DNA of 64,000 nt from JAEUJM01 sp041918615 (lineage in GTDB: Bacteria; Actinomycetota; Acidimicrobiia; Acidimicrobiales; DATDAH01): assembly GCA_041918615.1 (NCBI GenBank), contig JAYRVH010000077.1:186001-250000 (forward strand). Reading direction: 5' to 3'. Below, in pieces: positions 1 to 8,210 of this stretch (the first letter of the stretch is position 1; every line of letters begins with the position of its first letter). The notes under the pieces were generated by a model. That model saw nothing but the letters and a program-made list of their open reading frames with translations, ran no database searches and was not told the origin of the DNA. A program made the translations under genes and the position numbers.

Positions 1-549
1 GGGGCCGACGAGCCCGGCGACGGCTCCGACCGTGGCACCTCGGCCGACGTGCCCGCCGCCCTGATCCCCTCGGTCACGGCCACGAGCCCCACGACGGGCC
101 CTCCGTCGAGCGACCCCGCGTCCGGCGCGCTGCCACCCGAGGCCGCTGGTTGCGATCCCGAGGGCGCCAGCCCTGCAGCGGTGGCCGGCGAGCTCGAGCT
201 GCGCGTGCGGCTCGGCGAGACGCTCGGGGCCGGACCGGTGCGGTGGGTGCTGACCGTGGCCAACACGGGCGACGAGACGGCCTCGCTGGTCTACCCCACC
301 GCCCAGGACGGCGACGTCGTGCTCAGCAAGGAGGGCCGCGAGCGGTACCGGTGGGCGGCGGCGTCCTCCTTCGCGCAGGTCGTGCGGTGCCAGACCATCG
401 CCCCCGGCCAGCAGTACCGCTTCGAGTTGCCGGGGACGTCGCTCGACGTTCCCGCCGGCACGTACCGGCTCGAGGCTTCCCTTGCGGCGACCCCCGCGCC
501 AGAGCCGGCCGTCGTGAGTGTGACGGTGGTCGACCCCGACACGAACTGA
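1..549 (+). CDS. BsuPI-domain protein, 5' end outside the window
   Basis: The frame is open from the first base and ends at a stop at 547-549, so the N-terminus is missing; the first in-frame GTG at 49 is probably not the true start. The visible part has a Pro/Ser/Thr/Ala-rich linker (about residues 1-60) and then a beta-rich domain of about 100 residues with VRWVLTVANTGDETASLVY and a GTYRLEASL strand. This is the pattern of the BsuPI domain (intracellular proteinase inhibitor, an Ig-like fold). The linker before the domain suggests an extracytoplasmic protein whose signal peptide or anchor lies upstream (inference). The role is unknown; the BsuPI name does not prove protease inhibition. Confidence 0.6.
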   Translation, partial: GADEPGDGSDRGTSADVPAALIPSVTATSPTTGPPSSDPASGALPPEAAGCDPEGASPAAVAGELELRVRLGETLGAGPVRWVLTVANTGDETASLVYPTAQDGDVVLSKEGRERYRWAAASSFAQVVRCQTIAPGQQYRFELPGTSLDVPAGTYRLEASLAATPAPEPAVVSVTVVDPDTN

Positions 550-568
550 CCCCGGTACCGTGGCGCGC

Positions 569-931
569 ATGGCAGAGAAGGGTGCGCCACCCCCCGAGAT
601 CGACGGGAACGGGCACGACAAGCTCCCCATCAAGATGCTCAACGACCGGATCCTCGTGCACACCTCGAGCGAGGGCGAGCGGCGTTCCACGGGCGGCATC
701 GTGATCCCCGCCACCGCCCAGGTGGGCAAGCGGCTCGCCTGGGCCGAGGTCGTCGCCGCGGGGCCCAACGTCCGCAGCATCGAACCGGCCGACCATGTCC
801 TCTTCAACCCCGAGGACCGCTACGAGGTGGAGGTGCGCGGCCAGGACTACGTGATCCTGCGCGAGCGCGACATCCATGCCGTCGCTGCCCCCCGCCTCGA
901 TGCCGAGGAGAGCACCGGGCTGTACCTGTGA
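569..931 (+). CDS. GroES-like (Cpn10-fold) co-chaperonin family protein
   Basis: A 120-residue protein with a Cpn10-type core: IKMLNDRILVHTSSEGERRS followed by TGGIVIPATA, which corresponds to the N-terminal strand and mobile loop of GroES. The C-terminal strand is YVILRERDIHAV. It is longer than canonical GroES (about 95-100 aa) because of an N-terminal charged extension and a C-terminal tail. ATG 569 is chosen; GTG 560 is an alternative. It is not next to groEL, so it may be a divergent GroES paralogue and not the housekeeping co-chaperonin. Its stop overlaps the hisI start (TGATG). Confidence 0.75.
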   Translation: MAEKGAPPPEIDGNGHDKLPIKMLNDRILVHTSSEGERRSTGGIVIPATAQVGKRLAWAEVVAAGPNVRSIEPADHVLFNPEDRYEVEVRGQDYVILRERDIHAVAAPRLDAEESTGLYL

Positions 932-1329
932 TGTCGGTCGCCGAGCCCGTACCGGCAACGGCCGAAGAGCTCGGCCGGGTCGTCTACGACGCGGACGGCC
1001 TCGTGCCGGCGATTGTGCAGGAGGTGTCCACCGGCCGGGTGCTGATGATGGCGTGGATGACCGCCGAGTCGCTGGCGAAGACGCTCGAGACCGGGCGCTC
1101 CTGGTTCTGGAGCCGCTCTCGCCAGGAGCTCTGGTGCAAGGGCGAGACGTCGGGAGACCGTCAGTATGTGCGAAGCGCCCACTACGACTGCGACGGCGAC
1201 ACCATCCTGCTGCTGGTGGACCAGGACGGACGCGGGGCCTGCCACACCGGCGAGCGGTCGTGCTTCTTCCGGGCCTTCGGCGCCCCCCGCGAGGACGAGG
1301 ACGAGGACGAGCGTGCACCATCCCAGTAG
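931..1329 (+). CDS. hisI: phosphoribosyl-AMP cyclohydrolase HisI
   Basis: Opens the ring of phosphoribosyl-AMP in histidine biosynthesis, in the cytoplasm. The family signature is present: WCKGETSG, then HYDCDGDT (acidic/Cys metal ligands at about residues 86-90) and ACHTGERSCFF (Cys104, Cys111). The protein is 132 aa, a normal length for the stand-alone enzyme without the HisE domain. The last residues are a Glu/Asp-rich tail. ATG 931 overlaps the stop of the GroES-like gene by one base, and its 3' end overlaps trpE by 17 bases, so histidine and tryptophan genes share one transcript here. Confidence 0.95.
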   Translation: MSVAEPVPATAEELGRVVYDADGLVPAIVQEVSTGRVLMMAWMTAESLAKTLETGRSWFWSRSRQELWCKGETSGDRQYVRSAHYDCDGDTILLLVDQDGRGACHTGERSCFFRAFGAPREDEDEDERAPSQ

Positions 1330-2821
1330 GGACGACTTCCACGCGCTGGCCCGGGACCACACCGTGGTGCCGGTGTGGCGTGAGCTGCTGGCCGACATGA
1401 CCACGCCGGTGGCGGCCTTCGCCCGGCTCGTCGGTGACCGGCCCGGGTTCCTGCTCGAGTCGGTCGAGCACGCCGAACGATGGAGCCGGTTCTCCTTCGT
1501 GGGTCGCAACCCGCTGGCCACGATCGTGGCCCGGGGCGCCGGCATGGTGGTCGATGGCGATCTGCCCGCCGGCGTGCCCACCGACCAGGGTGTGCTCGCG
1601 ACCCTCGAGCACCTGCTCGAGCGCTACCGCTCACCACACCTCCCCGATCTGCCCCCGTTGCACGGTGGCGTGATCGGCTACCTCGGGTACGACGTCGTCC
1701 GAGAGGTCGAGCATCTGCCGGACGTCCCGAAGGACGACCTGGGCCATCCCGACGCGGTCCTGTCGATCATCGGCCAGCTCGCCGCCTTCGACCACTGGCG
1801 GCAACGGGTGACCCTGATCGAGAACGTCATCGTGCCCGAAGATGCCACCGCGGCCGAGCTCGACACGGCGTTCGACGCGGCCGTGGCGCGGCTCGACCAG
1901 TTGGCTCTCGACGGCGCCCACCCGATCGACGAGCCCCTCGTCGATCCACCCGACCGCACCGACGCCCTGCCCGATGTGCGCTCCACCATGGGCGAGGGCC
2001 TCTACACCGCCGCGGTCGAGGCGGCCAAGGAGCACATCCTCGCCGGCGACATCTTCCAGGTCGTTCTTTCCCAGCGGTTCGACTTCGCGCTAGAGGCCGA
2101 CCCCTTCGACGTGTACCGGGTGCTGCGGCAGGTGAACCCGAGCCCGTACATGTACTTCCTGCGCGATCCCGCGATCACGCTGGTGGGCTCGTCGCCCGAG
2201 CCGATGGTGCAGCTGCTCGACGGTCGGGTGGTGTCCCGCCCCATCGCGGGCACCCGGCCGAGGGGTGAGACCGACGAGGAGGACCGGCGGCTCGGTGCCG
2301 AGCTCAGCGAGCATCCGAAGGAGCTCGCCGAACACGTGATGTTGATCGACCTCGCCCGCAACGACGTGGGTCGCGTCGTGGCGTTCGGGACCGAGAAGGT
2401 CGACGAGATGATGACCCTCGAGCGGTACAGCCACGTGATGCACCTCACCTCACAGGTCTCGGGCACGCTGGCCGACGGGCGCACGCCCATCGACGTCCTC
2501 CGCGCCACCTTGCCGGCGGGCACGGTGTCAGGCGCACCCAAGGTGCGGGCGATGGAGATCATCGACGAGCTCGAGCCCGTGAAGCGGGGCCCCTACGCCG
2601 GTGTCGTGGGCTACCTCGACTTCTCGGGCAACATCGACACGGCCATCGCCATCCGAACGATGGTGATCGGCCCTGACGGCGTCGCGTCGGTCCAGGCCGG
2701 CGCCGGCATCGTGGCCGACAGCGACCCCCTAGCCGAGCACGAGGAGTGCCAGAACAAGGCCAAGGCGCTGCTCGCCGCCGTCCCCGCCGCCCGTCGCATG
2801 ACCGCCGAGCGCCGGCCGTGA
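1313..2821 (+). CDS. trpE: anthranilate synthase component I TrpE
   Basis: Converts chorismate to anthranilate with ammonia supplied by the glutaminase subunit TrpG, the first step of tryptophan synthesis. The 502-residue protein has the chorismate-binding core: SSPEPMVQL, IAGTRPRGETDEED, MLIDLARNDVGRV and GTVSGAPKVRAMEIIDELEP. The N-terminal part has the usual regulatory-half pattern (FLLESVE, SRFSFVGRNP). The start is GTG 1313, inside the end of hisI; no better start lies downstream before the conserved N-terminus. No trpG or trpD is found in the window. The 3' end overlaps the ygfZ-like gene by 4 bases (GTGA). Confidence 0.96.
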   Translation: MHHPSRDDFHALARDHTVVPVWRELLADMTTPVAAFARLVGDRPGFLLESVEHAERWSRFSFVGRNPLATIVARGAGMVVDGDLPAGVPTDQGVLATLEHLLERYRSPHLPDLPPLHGGVIGYLGYDVVREVEHLPDVPKDDLGHPDAVLSIIGQLAAFDHWRQRVTLIENVIVPEDATAAELDTAFDAAVARLDQLALDGAHPIDEPLVDPPDRTDALPDVRSTMGEGLYTAAVEAAKEHILAGDIFQVVLSQRFDFALEADPFDVYRVLRQVNPSPYMYFLRDPAITLVGSSPEPMVQLLDGRVVSRPIAGTRPRGETDEEDRRLGAELSEHPKELAEHVMLIDLARNDVGRVVAFGTEKVDEMMTLERYSHVMHLTSQVSGTLADGRTPIDVLRATLPAGTVSGAPKVRAMEIIDELEPVKRGPYAGVVGYLDFSGNIDTAIAIRTMVIGPDGVASVQAGAGIVADSDPLAEHEECQNKAKALLAAVPAARRMTAERRP

Positions 2822-3723
2822 CCCCGCTGCTCTCCGCGGCCGATGCCGCCGACCAACGGGCGCTGCGCCACGGGGTGGGTGCGGTGCTCACCGGCCGTGA
2901 TGTGGTCGAGGTGAGCGGCCCCGATGCCGCGACGTTCCTCCAGGGCCAGGTGAGCCAGGACGTGGACGCACTCGACGTCGGCACCTCGGCCTGGACGTTC
3001 GTGCTGCACCCCGACGGCAAGGTGGCCGTGTGGGCCCGGCTCAACCGTGCCGCGCCCGATCGTTTCGTCGTCGACCTGGACGGTGGGTTCGCCCAGGCAC
3101 TGGTGGCGAGGCTCGAGCGCTTCAAGCTGCGCATCGACTGCTCGATCTCGGTCCTCGACTGGGGGGTGCTGGCCATCCGGGGCCCCGGCTCGGCCGACGT
3201 CGACCCTGGACCGTCCCTGGCGGCATCGCCCGAGTGGCCGGGTGTCCAGGGTGTCGACCTGCTCGGTCCAGAGCTCGAGGTGCCGTCATCCGTGCGGTCG
3301 TGCTCGCTCGAGGCGTACGAGGCGCTCCGGATCGAGGCGGGGGTGCCCGGGATGGGATCGGAGCTCACCGACCGCACGATTCCCGCCGAGGCCGGCGTCG
3401 TCGACCGGTCGGTCAGCTTCACCAAGGGCTGCTTCACCGGCCAGGAGCTCGTGGCCCGGATCGACAGCCGCGGGGGCAACGTCCCGCGCCACCTCAGCGG
3501 GGTCGTGCTCCACGCCGGCGGCGCACCGGCCGGCGCCGAGTTGTGGGTGGACGAGGCGGTCGTCGGCACCGTCACCAGCACCGCGGTCTCCGCCGAGTTG
3601 GGCGCCCCCGTCGCCCTCGCCTACGTGGCTCGGTCCGTGTCGCCCCCGACGCCCGTGACGGTGCGCTGGGACAAGGGCGAGGCCACGGCCGAGGTCCGCT
3701 CGCTCCCCCTCGTCGGGCCGTGA
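2818..3723 (+). CDS. ygfZ: YgfZ/GcvT-family folate-binding protein
   Basis: 301 aa. It carries the YgfZ signature KGCFTGQELVARID (the K-G-C-x-G-Q-E motif) and the N-terminal FLQGQVSQDV segment. YgfZ proteins bind folate and help assemble or repair some Fe-S enzymes; that role is family knowledge, not visible here. GTG 2818 overlaps the trpE stop (GTGA), so the two are translationally coupled. Its place inside a trp cluster looks like lineage-specific packing and not a pathway link. Confidence 0.85.
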   Translation: MTPLLSAADAADQRALRHGVGAVLTGRDVVEVSGPDAATFLQGQVSQDVDALDVGTSAWTFVLHPDGKVAVWARLNRAAPDRFVVDLDGGFAQALVARLERFKLRIDCSISVLDWGVLAIRGPGSADVDPGPSLAASPEWPGVQGVDLLGPELEVPSSVRSCSLEAYEALRIEAGVPGMGSELTDRTIPAEAGVVDRSVSFTKGCFTGQELVARIDSRGGNVPRHLSGVVLHAGGAPAGAELWVDEAVVGTVTSTAVSAELGAPVALAYVARSVSPPTPVTVRWDKGEATAEVRSLPLVGP

Positions 3724-3764
3724 GGCGACGGAGCCGGGGCCACCACCAGCCGGGTACGCGGTCG

Positions 3765-3770
3765 TACAGT
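3765..3770 (+). promoter_or_regulatory. -10 box for the J-domain gene, leaderless
   Basis: TACAGT followed by 7 nt and then GTG 3778. The spacing places the transcription start at or next to the start codon. No Shine-Dalgarno sequence is seen. Confidence 0.55.
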
Positions 3771-3777
3771 GCTGCGG

Positions 3778-4314
3778 GTGGACCACTACCAGGTGCTCGG
3801 GGTGCCGGTCACGGCGGACGCCCACACCGTGCGGCGGGCCTACCTGCGTCTGGCCCGCCAGCACCACCCCGACTTCCACACCGACGACGGCGCCGCCATC
3901 CGACGCCGCTCCGAGCGCACCATGCAACGGGTGAACGAGGCCTGGGCGGTGCTGGGCGACCAGGCCCGCCGTCGCGACTACGACCGGGCGCTCGCTCGGG
4001 CCGTGCGGCCTGCACCTGCGTCCGCCGGGCCGGCCCCTGAGCCCGACGTGGGCCCGGACGACATCGATCTCGACCTCCTCGACGACGATCCCCTCACCGA
4101 CGCCCAGGTGCGGGGATCGTGGACGCTGCTGCCCGTCGCGTTGTTCTTCACCTCGATCGCGTTGTTCTCGGTCGCCCTGGTGCTCCAGGCGGGGCCGATG
4201 CTCGCGCTCTCGGTGATGGTCTTCGTGCTGTCTGGCCTGGCGTTCGTCGTGTTGCCGTTCGTGGCGCTGGCCACCAGCCGACGGGACGATCTCGCCGACG
4301 GGGGCCGGGCGTGA
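3778..4314 (+). CDS. J-domain protein with C-terminal transmembrane segments
   Basis: 178 aa. The N-terminal J domain (about residues 1-65) has HYQVLGVPVTADAHTVRRAY, the catalytic HPD tripeptide in RQHHPDFH and a final RRRDYDRAL helix. An acidic linker (DDIDLDLLDDD) follows, then two hydrophobic helices (about 115-135 and 142-163). J proteins stimulate the ATPase of DnaK; here the partner would act at the cytoplasmic face of the membrane (inference). No Gly/Phe or zinc-finger region is present, so it is not DnaJ itself. Start GTG 3778 is favoured by the -10 box; GTG 3769 is an alternative. Confidence 0.75.
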   Translation: MDHYQVLGVPVTADAHTVRRAYLRLARQHHPDFHTDDGAAIRRRSERTMQRVNEAWAVLGDQARRRDYDRALARAVRPAPASAGPAPEPDVGPDDIDLDLLDDDPLTDAQVRGSWTLLPVALFFTSIALFSVALVLQAGPMLALSVMVFVLSGLAFVVLPFVALATSRRDDLADGGRA

Positions 4315-5081
4315 CCTATCTCGACCGCATCGTGGCCGCCCATCGAGCGGCCGCCGCCCGGGACGAGCGCCGCCTCGACGACCTGGTCGAGCAGGCGGCG
4401 GCGGCGGCGCCGACCCGTGGTTTCGCGTTGCGTCTGGCCGAGCCGGGCTCCCGCGTGATCGCCGAGATCAAGCGACGCTCGCCGTCCAAGGGCGACCTGG
4501 CGCCGGACCTGGTCGCGGCCGACCTGGCCGGCGCCTACGAGCGGGGTGGGGCTGCCTGCCTGTCGGTGCTCACCGACGGCGCGTTCTTCGGCGGCGCGCC
4601 CGGCGACCTCGCCGAAGCCAGGGGAGCGACCACCCTGCCGGTGCTCCGCAAGGACTTCACCGTGGACGCCCGCGACGTGTGCGACGCCCGTCTCATGGGA
4701 GCCGACGCGGTGTTGCTCATCGTGGCCGCCCTCGCCGACGACGAGTTGGCGACCTTCCACGCACTGGCTCGACGGCTCACGCTCGACGTGCTGGTCGAGG
4801 TCCACGACGCCGACGAGCTGGCGCGCGCCGAGACCGTGGGCGCAACCCTCATCGGGGTGAACCAGCGCGACCTCGTCACCTTCGAGGTGGACACGGACCG
4901 CGCCGCGACCCTGCGCCCGCTGATGCCCGAAGGGGCGGTCACCGTCGCCGAGTCGGGCGTGCGGAGCGCGGCCGACGTCACCCGCCTGCGAGCGGCCGGC
5001 TACGACGCGGTCCTCGTGGGCGAATCGCTCGTCACTGCCGACGACCCCGAGTCGGCGGTCCGGTCCCTCACGCAGGCATGA
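4311..5081 (+). CDS. trpC: indole-3-glycerol phosphate synthase TrpC
   Basis: Closes the pyrrole ring in tryptophan synthesis. The 256-residue TIM-barrel protein shows VIAEIKRRSPSKGDL, PVLRKDFTVDARDV, LIGVNQRDLVTFEVD and TVAESGVRSAADV, covering the catalytic Lys/Glu residues and the phosphate-binding loop. GTG 4311 overlaps the stop of the J-domain gene (GTGA). It is separate from trpF, unlike the fused enzyme of enterobacteria. Confidence 0.96.
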   Translation: MTYLDRIVAAHRAAAARDERRLDDLVEQAAAAAPTRGFALRLAEPGSRVIAEIKRRSPSKGDLAPDLVAADLAGAYERGGAACLSVLTDGAFFGGAPGDLAEARGATTLPVLRKDFTVDARDVCDARLMGADAVLLIVAALADDELATFHALARRLTLDVLVEVHDADELARAETVGATLIGVNQRDLVTFEVDTDRAATLRPLMPEGAVTVAESGVRSAADVTRLRAAGYDAVLVGESLVTADDPESAVRSLTQA

Positions 5082-5116
5082 CCCGCAATGCCTGGGGGGT
5101 CGGGCGGGTGCTCCGG

Positions 5117-5122
5117 TAGGTT
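5117..5122 (+). promoter_or_regulatory. -10 box for trpF, leaderless
   Basis: TAGGTT followed by 6 nt and GTG 5129, with no ribosome binding site. It suggests that trpF-trpB-trpA can be transcribed separately from the upstream trpE-trpC unit. Confidence 0.5.
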
Positions 5123-5128
5123 CGGACC

Positions 5129-5785
5129 GTGTTCGTGAAGATCTGCGGGACGACGACCGAGGAGGACGCGCTGCTGGCGGTGGCCATGGGGGCCGACGCC
5201 GTGGGGTTCATCTTCGCGCCCTCGCCCCGGCAGGTGGCGGCGACACGGGTCCGCGACATCGTGGGTCGCCTCCCACGCGAGATCCTCACGGTCGGCGTCT
5301 TCCGCGACGCCGCACCCGAACAGGTGCTCGAGACCATGCAGGAGTGCCGCCTCCAGGCCGCGCAGCTCCACGGCCACGAGACCGCCGAGGAGAGCCGGTG
5401 GCTGGCCGAGCGGGTGCCATACCTGATCCAGGCCTTTCCCGCGGGCTCGCCGGAGCTGAAGCACGTGGACGACTACGGCGCCAACGCCGTGCTCGTCGAC
5501 TCGGCCACGCCCGGCTCGGGTGAGGTCTTCGACTGGTCGCTCGCCGAGGGCGCACCCTCGCACCGCAAGGTGATCCTGGCCGGCGGGCTGACCCCCGAGA
5601 ACGTGGGCGACGCTGTTCGTCGCGTGCAGCCCTGGGGGGTCGACGTGGTGACCGGCGTCGAGTCGTCACCGGGTCGCAAGGACGCCCCCAAGCTGCGCGC
5701 CTTCGTGGCTGCGGCGCGGGCTGCGGCACCGGCCGACTACGAGGGAACCGTGTCGGGGCCCTACGACTGGCAGGAGGACCTGTGA
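5129..5785 (+). CDS. trpF: phosphoribosylanthranilate isomerase TrpF
   Basis: 218 aa. Catalyses the Amadori rearrangement of phosphoribosylanthranilate. The N-terminus FVKICGTTTEEDAL has the catalytic Cys, GADAVGFIFAPSPR follows, and the catalytic Asp lies in VLVDSATPGSG. The C-terminal ILAGGLTPENV and GVDVVTGVESSPGRKD form the phosphate site. Start GTG 5129 follows a -10 box by 6 nt. The stop overlaps trpB. Confidence 0.95.
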   Translation: MFVKICGTTTEEDALLAVAMGADAVGFIFAPSPRQVAATRVRDIVGRLPREILTVGVFRDAAPEQVLETMQECRLQAAQLHGHETAEESRWLAERVPYLIQAFPAGSPELKHVDDYGANAVLVDSATPGSGEVFDWSLAEGAPSHRKVILAGGLTPENVGDAVRRVQPWGVDVVTGVESSPGRKDAPKLRAFVAAARAAAPADYEGTVSGPYDWQEDL

Positions 5786-6945
5786 CGATCATGGACGAGC
5801 CGTCGCCCGAGGGGCGCTTCGGTGAGTTCGGGGGTCGCTTCGTTCCCGAGACCCTCGTACCGGCCTGCGCCGAGCTCGAGGCGGCCTTCCGGGCCGCGTG
5901 GGCCGACACCTCCTTCCGCCGCGAGCTCGACGACCTGCTCCGGGACTACGCCGGCCGCCCGTCGATCGTCACCGAGTGCCGTCGGCTGTCCGACCACCTG
6001 GGACTACGCCTCCTGCTCAAGCGCGAGGACCTGAACCACACCGGTTCACACAAGATCAACAACGTGTTGGGCCAGGCCCTGCTCGCTCGGCGCATGGGCA
6101 AGACGAGGCTGCTGGCCGAGACCGGCGCGGGCCAGCACGGCGTCGCCACCGCCACCGCCGCGGCGCTCCTGGGCATGGAGTGCCTCGTGTACATGGGCTC
6201 GGTCGACATGGAGCGCCAAGGCCTCAACGTCTTCCGCATGCGACTGCTCGGCGCCGAGGTCCGGCCCGCGGAGTCGGGCAGCCGGACGCTGAAGGACGCC
6301 ATCAACGAGGCGATGCGCGACTGGGTCGCCACCGTCGAAACGAGCCACTACTGCCTCGGTTCGGTGATGGGCCCCCATCCGTACCCGTGGATGGTCCGCG
6401 AGTTCCACCGCGTCATCGGCCTCGAGGCCAGGGCGCAGTGCCTCGAGCACCTCGACGGCGCCCTCCCGGACGTCGTCACCGCGTGCGTCGGAGGCGGCTC
6501 GAATGCCATCGGCATCTTCTCGGGGTTCGCCGACGACGCCGAGGTCGAGCTGGTGGGGGTGGAGCCGGCAGGCGGCGCCGCCGTCGGCCACGGCGTCCCC
6601 GGTGTGGTGCACGGCAGCAAGTCGTACCTGTTGCAGGACGAGTGGGGGCAGGTGCTCGAGGCGCAGTCGATCTCCGCGGGCCTTGACTACCCGGGCGTGG
6701 GCCCTGAGCACGCCCACCTGGCGGCCATCGGACGGGCGCGGTACGAGCAGGTGGACGACGCCGAGGTCCTCGACGCCTTCACCATGCTCTCGCGCTTCGA
6801 GGGCATCATCCCCGCACTCGAACCAGCGCACGGGCTGGCCTGGGTGGCCCGCGACCGCGACGCCCTGCGAGGTCGGACGGTGCTGCTGAACCTCTCGGGT
6901 CGCGGCGACAAGGACGTCGACCAGGTGATGGGGATCCTGTCTTGA
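5782..6945 (+). CDS. trpB: tryptophan synthase beta chain TrpB
   Basis: 387 aa, PLP-dependent; condenses indole with serine and works in a complex with TrpA. The PLP lysine is Lys91 in LNHTGSHKINNVLG, and GAGQHGVATATAAALLGMEC and CVGGGSNAIGIF (phosphate-binding Gly/Ser loop) are present. GTG 5782 overlaps the trpF stop (GTGA); ATG 5791 is an alternative. The N-terminus GRFGEFGGRFVPETL matches the TrpB1 class. Confidence 0.97.
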   Translation: MTIMDEPSPEGRFGEFGGRFVPETLVPACAELEAAFRAAWADTSFRRELDDLLRDYAGRPSIVTECRRLSDHLGLRLLLKREDLNHTGSHKINNVLGQALLARRMGKTRLLAETGAGQHGVATATAAALLGMECLVYMGSVDMERQGLNVFRMRLLGAEVRPAESGSRTLKDAINEAMRDWVATVETSHYCLGSVMGPHPYPWMVREFHRVIGLEARAQCLEHLDGALPDVVTACVGGGSNAIGIFSGFADDAEVELVGVEPAGGAAVGHGVPGVVHGSKSYLLQDEWGQVLEAQSISAGLDYPGVGPEHAHLAAIGRARYEQVDDAEVLDAFTMLSRFEGIIPALEPAHGLAWVARDRDALRGRTVLLNLSGRGDKDVDQVMGILS

Positions 6946-7724
6946 GCACCGACGGGACCCTGGAATCCCAGCTGCGCACCCGGCGGGACGCGGGCGCGAA
7001 GCTGCTCGTGCCCTACGTCACCGGCGGATACAGCGACGACTGGCTCGACGTCGTACGAGCGGTCGCCGACGCGGGCGCCGACGCGGTGGAGATCGGCATC
7101 CCGTTCTCCGACCCGGTGATGGACGGGCCGGTGATCCAGGCCGCATCGGAGCAGTCGCTCATCCGCGGCACGACACCGCAGTCGATCCTCACCGAGTTGG
7201 CCGGCCTCGACGCGGGGGTGCCGCTGGCGGTCATGCTCTACTACAACACCGTCTTCCACATGGGCCACGAGCGCTTCGCGAGTGAGCTGGTGACGGCCGG
7301 GGTCGCCGCGGCCATCGTGCCGGACCTGCCCCTCGAAGAGGTCGGCCCCTGGGCCGCCGCTGCCGATGCGGCCGGAGTCGAGACGGTCATGCTGGCCGCG
7401 CCCACCGCACCCGACGAGCGCCTGCCCCGGGTCTGTGCACGCGCCCGGGGCTTCGTGTACGCCGTGGGCCTGCTCGGGGTCACGGGCGAGCGAACCGCGC
7501 TTGCGGCGTCGGCCACGGTCATCGCGGCGCGGGTGAAGGCCGTGACCGACAAGCCCGTCCTGGTGGGCGTGGGGATCGGCACGGCCGACCAGGCGGTCGA
7601 GGCGAGCGCCGTGGCGGACGGCGTCGTCGTCGGCTCGGCCCTCGTCCGACGACTGCTCGAAGGGGCCGATCCGGAGGGCGCCGCGGCCTTCGTGGGCGAG
7701 CTCCGAGCGGCCCTCGACACCTGA
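6942..7724 (+). CDS. trpA: tryptophan synthase alpha chain TrpA
   Basis: 260 aa. Cleaves indole-3-glycerol phosphate to indole, which is passed to TrpB. The catalytic acids are Glu50 and Asp61 in VEIGIPFSDPVMDGPVIQ; GFVYAVGLLGVTGER and PVLVGVGIGTADQA form the phosphate site. The start is TTG 6942, overlapping the trpB stop (TTGA). It is the last gene of the trp cluster. Confidence 0.96.
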   Translation: MSTDGTLESQLRTRRDAGAKLLVPYVTGGYSDDWLDVVRAVADAGADAVEIGIPFSDPVMDGPVIQAASEQSLIRGTTPQSILTELAGLDAGVPLAVMLYYNTVFHMGHERFASELVTAGVAAAIVPDLPLEEVGPWAAAADAAGVETVMLAAPTAPDERLPRVCARARGFVYAVGLLGVTGERTALAASATVIAARVKAVTDKPVLVGVGIGTADQAVEASAVADGVVVGSALVRRLLEGADPEGAAAFVGELRAALDT

Positions 7725-7774
7725 TCCCCGGGTCCTCCGTCGGTGCCCGCGAGCGGCCCGAAGGGGCGAAATGC

Positions 7775-7803
7775 TTGACATGCGGGCCCGGATCTACTCG
7801 GCT
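7775..7803 (+). promoter_or_regulatory. probable promoter of the HU gene
   Basis: A perfect TTGACA -35 at 7775-7780. The 17-nt spacer ends at TCGGCT (7798-7803), a weak -10. A leader of more than 50 nt then ends with a good ribosome binding site (CTGGAGGG) before ATG 7861. This differs from the leaderless promoters common elsewhere in the window. Confidence 0.45.
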
Positions 7804-7860
7804 GTCCCCCAACGGGCCCGAATTCAACCGACCTCTCGGGCCTTCTGGAGGGCAATACAC

Positions 7861-8139
7861 ATGACCAAGACCGAACTGGTGGACGCAATCGCCGAGAAGA
7901 CGGGCGTGTCCAAGTCCGACGCGGCCAAGGTGCTCGACGGGTTCTACGAAGTAGCGGCCGGGGTGGTGAGTTCGGGCGACGACAAGATCACCCTTCCGGG
8001 GTTCCTGTCGATCGAGCGCACCCATCGGTCGGCTCGGACCGGGCGCAACCCCCAGACGGGCGAGACGCTCCAGATCCCTGCCGGCACCGGTGTGAAGGTG
8101 TCCGCAGGCTCCAAGCTGAAGGCCGCCGCCAAGGGCTAG
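7861..8139 (+). CDS. hup: HU-family nucleoid DNA-binding protein
   Basis: 92 aa, the size of a plain HU without the Lys/Ala-rich tail of mycobacterial HupB. It begins MTKTELVDAIAEKTGVSKSD, has LPGFLSIERTHRSARTGRNP (the DNA-binding beta arm) and ends in a Lys-rich helix. HU bends and compacts DNA. ATG 7861 has a ribosome binding site; an upstream in-frame ATG at 7771 lies inside the promoter region and is rejected. A strong terminator follows. Confidence 0.93.
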   Translation: MTKTELVDAIAEKTGVSKSDAAKVLDGFYEVAAGVVSSGDDKITLPGFLSIERTHRSARTGRNPQTGETLQIPAGTGVKVSAGSKLKAAAKG

Positions 8140-8162
8140 GCCACCTCACCATCTGCATGGCC

Positions 8163-8192
8163 CCGGGGGCGGCGCTTCGGCGCCGCCCCCGG
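8163..8192 (+). terminator. terminator hairpin after the HU gene
   Basis: A perfect 13-bp GC stem closed by a TTCG tetraloop, with no long T run. It lies 23 nt after the HU stop and directly before the bcp promoter. Confidence 0.7.
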
Positions 8193-8197
8193 TCGCG

Positions 8198-8203
8198 TAC
8201 CCT
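8198..8203 (+). promoter_or_regulatory. -10 box for bcp, leaderless
   Basis: TACCCT, then 7 nt, then ATG 8211. No ribosome binding site. Confidence 0.55.
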
Positions 8204-8210
8204 GACGGCC

